Assembly (NCBI GenBank): GCA_002286715.1
Contig: NSJX01000001.1
Span: 1,543,805 to 1,607,804 of the forward strand
Direction: 5' to 3'
From: Dentipellis sp. KUC8613
Lineage: Eukaryota; Basidiomycota; Agaricomycetes; Russulales; Hericiaceae
DNA length: 64,000 nt
Shown here: piece by piece, positions 60,709-64,000 of the stretch
Numbering within the stretch: the first letter of the stretch is position 1
Layout: each line of letters starts with the position of its first letter
Position numbers and translations under genes: made by a program
Notes under the pieces: generated by a model
Told to the model about the DNA's origin: nothing
Database searches by the model: none
What the model saw: only the letters and a program-made list of their open reading frames with translations

Positions 60709-61954
60709 TCAGCGTCCCATCCGCATCCGCATGACGCGGCGCAGAGCAAGAGCACGTACGACCGTGCGGTCCATATGGGCCAGCCCCTGCTTCGCCGCCT
60801 CGTTCTTCGCCGCCTTCTTCGTGTTCCCGCGGCCCTTGCCCCACAGCTCGTCGCCGATCATCGCCTTCGCGACCCACACGGGCGTCGCCTTGGTGCCCTC
60901 GCCGATGCTCTCGTCGAACCGCCACTCGACAGAGCGCGCCTGCTGCTGCAGGCGCTGGTTGAACAGCCCGAGGTGCCCGACCGTCGTCGCGTTCGCGTGC
61001 TGCATCGGCGGCGACGGCGGGGGCGACGGCGGGATGCCCGGCATCCCTGGCATGGTGGGCGTGCGCGGGTACGCGCCGGACGCGTCGACGGGCGGCAGCC
61101 CGTGCTGCTCCCGCACGATGCGGTAGGCTTGTTGGATGTAGGGCTTCAGGAGCGCGCGCAGCCAGGCTTGGACGGCGGAGAGGCCTTGGTCCTTGTACAG
61201 GCCACCGACGTAGGACTGGAAACCCATTGGCCTAATTGAACGAATGACATATAAATGCTGCGTACCTCGAAGACGTCCGCTGTATGGGGTATATCGTTAG
61301 CCTCGGGATGAAGAACACATGATGTCGGCGAAGCGCACCTCGGACGTTGGTGGAGGCCTTCAGGGTGATCGACTGCGCCTGGTGGAGACGCAGGCTGTCC
61401 GAGAGGCGGTACTTCTCAGAGCTGGAGGTGGTTAGTGAGCACAGCAGCATGCAGATACCATCAAGCAGCACACGCACATCTCGGCAAGCGTGCTATTGCC
61501 GACGACCATAGCACGGACTTTCTGCAACATTCACATTGATCAATCTCGGCCCTCGCGGTGGGGGAGCACAGACTTACAGTGGACGGGCCTACCCGCAGGT
61601 AAGGATGCAGCTCCTGCAGGAGTTCCGTGACGATGAGCCCGAGGACCTGGTCACCGAGGTGCTCGAGGCTGGCGAAATTAAATTCGCTAAGCGGCAGACA
61701 CAAGCGAGATCGGATGGACCTACACTTCGTTGTCGGGGCTCGGGTCCTCGGGTGAGTCCTCGAAGACGTGGGTGGGCCTCGCGGCGAACGATCGATGCGT
61801 GAAGACGCGCAGGCGAAGCTCGTGGTGTTCGATAGCGGGCAGCGGGGGGAGACCCGCGGGACCAAAATCGGGGCTAGGGACACGGAGGTATCAGGCCCAT
61901 CGATCGTAGGATGCGGGGTGCGGGGAGGGTTAGTACGTACTTGAGGGCAGACAT
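60709..61954 (-). CDS. RNase III with C-terminal double-stranded RNA-binding domain
   Basis: Seven exons (61941-61954, 61733-61873, 61578-61668, 61478-61521, 61339-61421, 61266-61279 and 60709-61215) total 894 nt, or 297 residues. The start is MSALNPDFGPAGLPPLP. RNase III landmarks are LRLRVFTHRSFAARPTH, NEVLEHLGDQVLGLIVTELL (the Glu-Asp signature), ELHPYLRVGPSTKVRAMVVG, NSTLAEISEKYRL and ADVFESYVGGLYKDQGL. All four acidic catalytic positions appear kept. The 14-nt exon 61266-61279 encodes the ADVFE core. A Pro/Met-rich linker leads to a dsRBD (FNQRLQQQARSVEWRF, KATPVWVAKAMIGDELWG, NTKKAAKNEAAKQGL), ending in basic RRVMRMRMGR at TGA 60709. It has a single RNase III domain, so it is not Dicer. 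Candidates are an Rnt1-like nuclear processor or the mitochondrial mL44-type ribosomal protein; catalytic residues favour an enzyme. Confidence 0.88.
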
Positions 61955-62597
61955 CACTATTGGGCTGCGAGCGGACGCGTCAGGGTGCGGGGGCTAGAGG
62001 CTGGTAGGTACGTGGATGGAGGCAGGAGGCCGTACGTACCCTGGGGGATATATAGACGAAAGCCAGGGCTTGCATGTGCTGACCATGAGGCGGAACGAGC
62101 TTCGAAAGGTTCCGCTCGAATTGCTGAGAGCGCCCATGTTTGCGGCTGTCCTGGATCAGTTGCCTGGTTGGAGAAACTTACCGGAGGGGGCGATGGCATG
62201 CAGTGCTCGTCCCAGGCTGGGTGATTGGCAGGCCGTACGCCCAAGGCGCCGCCAAGGCACGCCGGACCACGTCGTACGGAACCTGCTCGGAATCTTCAAG
62301 TTATTAAAATGCACTACAGCCTCCGGACGTGCGTCCATTCCTCCATCTTACTATAACCACAATAATTGCCATCATGCATCCGATAACGTCTCTTACAAAT
62401 CCTGTTTCTTCCCTGCTACCCTTCGTGCTAACGATCTATATAAGCTCACAGTGATGGCCCTCGCGAAGCACAAACAACTGTTCAAACCAAGGACGCGCGC
62501 AGCGCCGTGGTGCGTGCCGTGCACTCGCAATAACATACAGCAACGTGGCCCAAATATCACTGCGTCCCAGCCTCTGCTTCCTGAAACACATCGAACC
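61955..62597. other. Intergenic: RNase III upstream region and 3' side of MET16
   Basis: About 640 bp without a supported gene; it should contain the RNase III promoter. A + strand frame of about 204 codons (62016-62630) runs through it and overlaps the end of MET16. It shows no domain and its first codons lie against a gene on the other strand. It is not annotated. Confidence 0.45.
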
Positions 62598-63484
62598 TCA
62601 GAAGCCGACTACACCGGTCCCAGCAAGTAGACGCACCTTCTTCAATTTAGCCTTCATTGCGAAGTAATCCACATGCAGCCCGCACTCGGTCTTCTCCGCC
62701 TGGCCCGCCCACCTTCCCGCGCGCTCGCCCGCGTCCCCCTCGCCGCTCTTCGCGGTGCTGTGCCAGTCGCCCACGCTCTTGTAGCCCTGGTCAAGCAGCT
62801 TGTTCCGCGGCACGTTGTTCTCTTTTATGTACCACTCCACGAGGGAGAAGTTCCACGCGAACAGCGGGTTGAGCTTCACCAGCCCGGTCGAGTCCACCTC
62901 AAGCGGCTGCAGCGAGGCGCGCGCTGCGCCTTGCGACGCACGTCTGCCAGTAATGACAGCCTTGACGCCGAGTTCTTCATATGCACGTCGTGCCGGCTCG
63001 ACCTAGACCGTGACACACAATAATGAAAACCACGCGCCGCAGATAAGCGAGATGAAGCGCGTACTTTCACCGCAAAGTCGTAGTGCGCCTCGTCCTTCTC
63101 CCAGAACCGCTCGCCGTGCTTCTTCTCAAAGTCCGCGACCGTGTCGCACCCCTCCGGCTTGTAAACGTGTACGGGCACGCCGTACCGTTTCTTCACGTCC
63201 TCCACGAGCTCGTAGGTCTCCGGGAAGTGGTGGAGCGTGTCGAGGAAGATGAGGGGCGGCGGCGTTTTGGTGATTTTCGAGAGCATGTCGATTGCGACGA
63301 GGCCGGTCAGGCCGAAAGCTGTCGTTTGGTAGAGCCCTGGGAGGTAGTCGATTGCCCATCGTAGGATTTCTTCTGGAGTGAGAGGCCTGAGATATGCATT
63401 GATCTTGTCGAGGTCTTCCTGAGAAATAGGAAGCGGGAGTGGCTTCGGCAAGTCTGGTGGTGTTGATACAGTTGGATCAGACAT
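62598..63484 (-). CDS. MET16: Phosphoadenosine phosphosulfate (PAPS) reductase
   Basis: The start is ATG at 63484 (MSDPTVSTPPDLPK) and the stop is TGA at 62598. The N-terminus has a Pro-rich lead, then LTPEEILRWAIDYLPGLYQT. The nucleotide-binding PP-loop region is TTAFGLTGLVAIDMLSK, followed by LIFLDTLHHFPETYELVEDV and VPVHVYKPEGCDTV. A single intron near 62999-63066 joins FAVKV to EPARRAYEELGVKAVITG-type sequence. Then ARASLQPLEVD, KLNPLFAWNFSLVEWYI and NKLLDQGYKSVGDWHST follow, and KTECGLH carries the catalytic cysteine. The enzyme reduces PAPS to sulfite with thioredoxin in assimilatory sulfate reduction. The ECGLH motif and length of about 260 residues fit the fungal MET16 family rather than the APS-reductase type. 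No other sulfur-pathway gene lies nearby. Confidence 0.93.
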
Positions 63485-63814
63485 GAGAAGTGAGTGCTAT
63501 GTTACAGAGAGAGACGTGTCTTTAGCTGAAATCGCAGAAATGTGCATGACGCTCATGTTCTGTCAAGGCCGAAGTGGATGCGGCGTAGACGTGATGATTG
63601 CGTGCCACAGTATACAGTTCGCTTTGTCACTGTCCACGGGCGTTCACAACACGAAAACATGTCAAATGCGAAGGTAAAACGCAGGCATGCGTGCAATAAT
63701 ATAGTGATTGACAACATGAGACGCCAGAGTACTACATCTATCCAGAAGGGTATTCCATTAAATATACAGCCCATGTATGTATGACCTACAAGTGAAGTGA
63801 AGATCGAATACAAA
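63485..63814. other. Intergenic: MET16 upstream region
   Basis: This 330-bp spacer lies between the MET16 start and the stop of the next minus-strand gene. It should hold the MET16 promoter. No CACGTG Cbf1-type site was seen. The half near 63680-63790 is AT-rich and is probably 3' UTR of the flanking gene. Confidence 0.45.
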
Positions 63815-64000
63815 TCAGAAATCCTTCCACTCGTCCCAGTCGTCCCCCTTCTTCGCTGTTGTAGAGGATGCAGCCGCCGTCGTAGCGCCTCCGGTAGAGT
63901 AGCCATGTTGTGCAGACGATGAATGGCCAGTAGAATACTCGCCGAACATATCGTCATCATCGTCCTGATAAAGCGCGGACGTCTCCTCGTAAGATCCGCC
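63815..64000 (-). CDS. C-terminal end of an unknown protein (runs off the window)
   Basis: The last 61 codons and stop (TGA at 63815) are visible; the rest lies beyond 64000. The visible end reads GGSYEETSALYQDDDDDMFG, then a Ser/Thr/Ala-rich stretch, then KKGDDWDEWKDF. The acidic-aromatic end (DDWDEWKDF) is reminiscent of trafficking-protein tails that bind adaptor or COPI subunits, such as in ArfGAP or epsin-like proteins, but this is a resemblance only. Frame and stop are clear; identity is unknown. Confidence 0.6.
   Translation of the reverse strand, partial: GGSYEETSALYQDDDDDMFGEYSTGHSSSAQHGYSTGGATTAAASSTTAKKGDDWDEWKDF

Noticed and set aside
62016..62630. A + strand frame of about 204 codons
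   Set aside because: No domain, no exon pattern like its neighbours, and it overlaps the 3' end of MET16 on the other strand; most likely a chance frame in GC-rich sequence.

Overview
The window is nuclear DNA of a filamentous basidiomycete, most likely an Agaricomycete. It is GC-rich and gene-dense. Nearly every gene is split by many short GT-AG introns of about 45-75 nt, often with CTNAC-like branch sites. The protein families present (TRP-like/ML-domain channel, Dsc2-type rhomboid pseudoprotease, CNH protein with an Agaricomycete-like N-terminus, GATA factor, fungal Coa3) fit that group. All exon structures here were read by eye from splice sites, frame continuity and family knowledge; no search was run.

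Layout. 1-542: AT-rich minisatellite and palindromes, foreign in composition, abutting a gamma-tubulin complex (GCP) gene whose 5' exons are not visible. 543-9363: GCP family (+), PCI-domain Thp1/PCID2-like (-), thioredoxin-fold protein (+), mitochondrial GatB (-), unknown protein (+). 9905-21000: poly(A) polymerase (-), membrane-anchored beta-helix protein (-), Ist3/Snu17 RES-complex protein (-) divergent from eIF3d (+), Dsc2/UBAC2-like (-). 21620-29774: ketopantoate-reductase family (-) divergent from an NTF2/SnoaL-like protein (+), then a gene-poor 1.6 kb, a GATA factor (-) and an ING/PHD protein (-). 29775-33629: 3.9 kb with no recognisable gene. 33630-44335: TRP-like channel (+), CNH-domain protein (-), tail-anchored-like unknown (-), Nop14 (+). 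44607-53286: an ATR/Mec1 checkpoint kinase (+) spanning 8.7 kb. 53414-64000: Yaf9 YEATS protein (-), COX7 and COA3 (both +), Osh1-like oxysterol-binding protein (+), RNase III with dsRBD (-), PAPS reductase MET16 (-) and the 3' end of a further gene (-).

Most genes are unrelated housekeeping genes. Small functional groupings exist: COX7 lies beside COA3 (both cytochrome c oxidase), and both an ING protein and Yaf9 (NuA4-type chromatin factors) are present. The most notable observations are an apparent one-nucleotide exon in the SnoaL-like gene (needed to keep frame), a 14-nt exon that carries two catalytic acidic residues of RNase III, a cluster of three ACGCGT (MCB) boxes just upstream of the ATR gene, and the AT-rich repeat block that replaces or interrupts the 5' part of the GCP gene.
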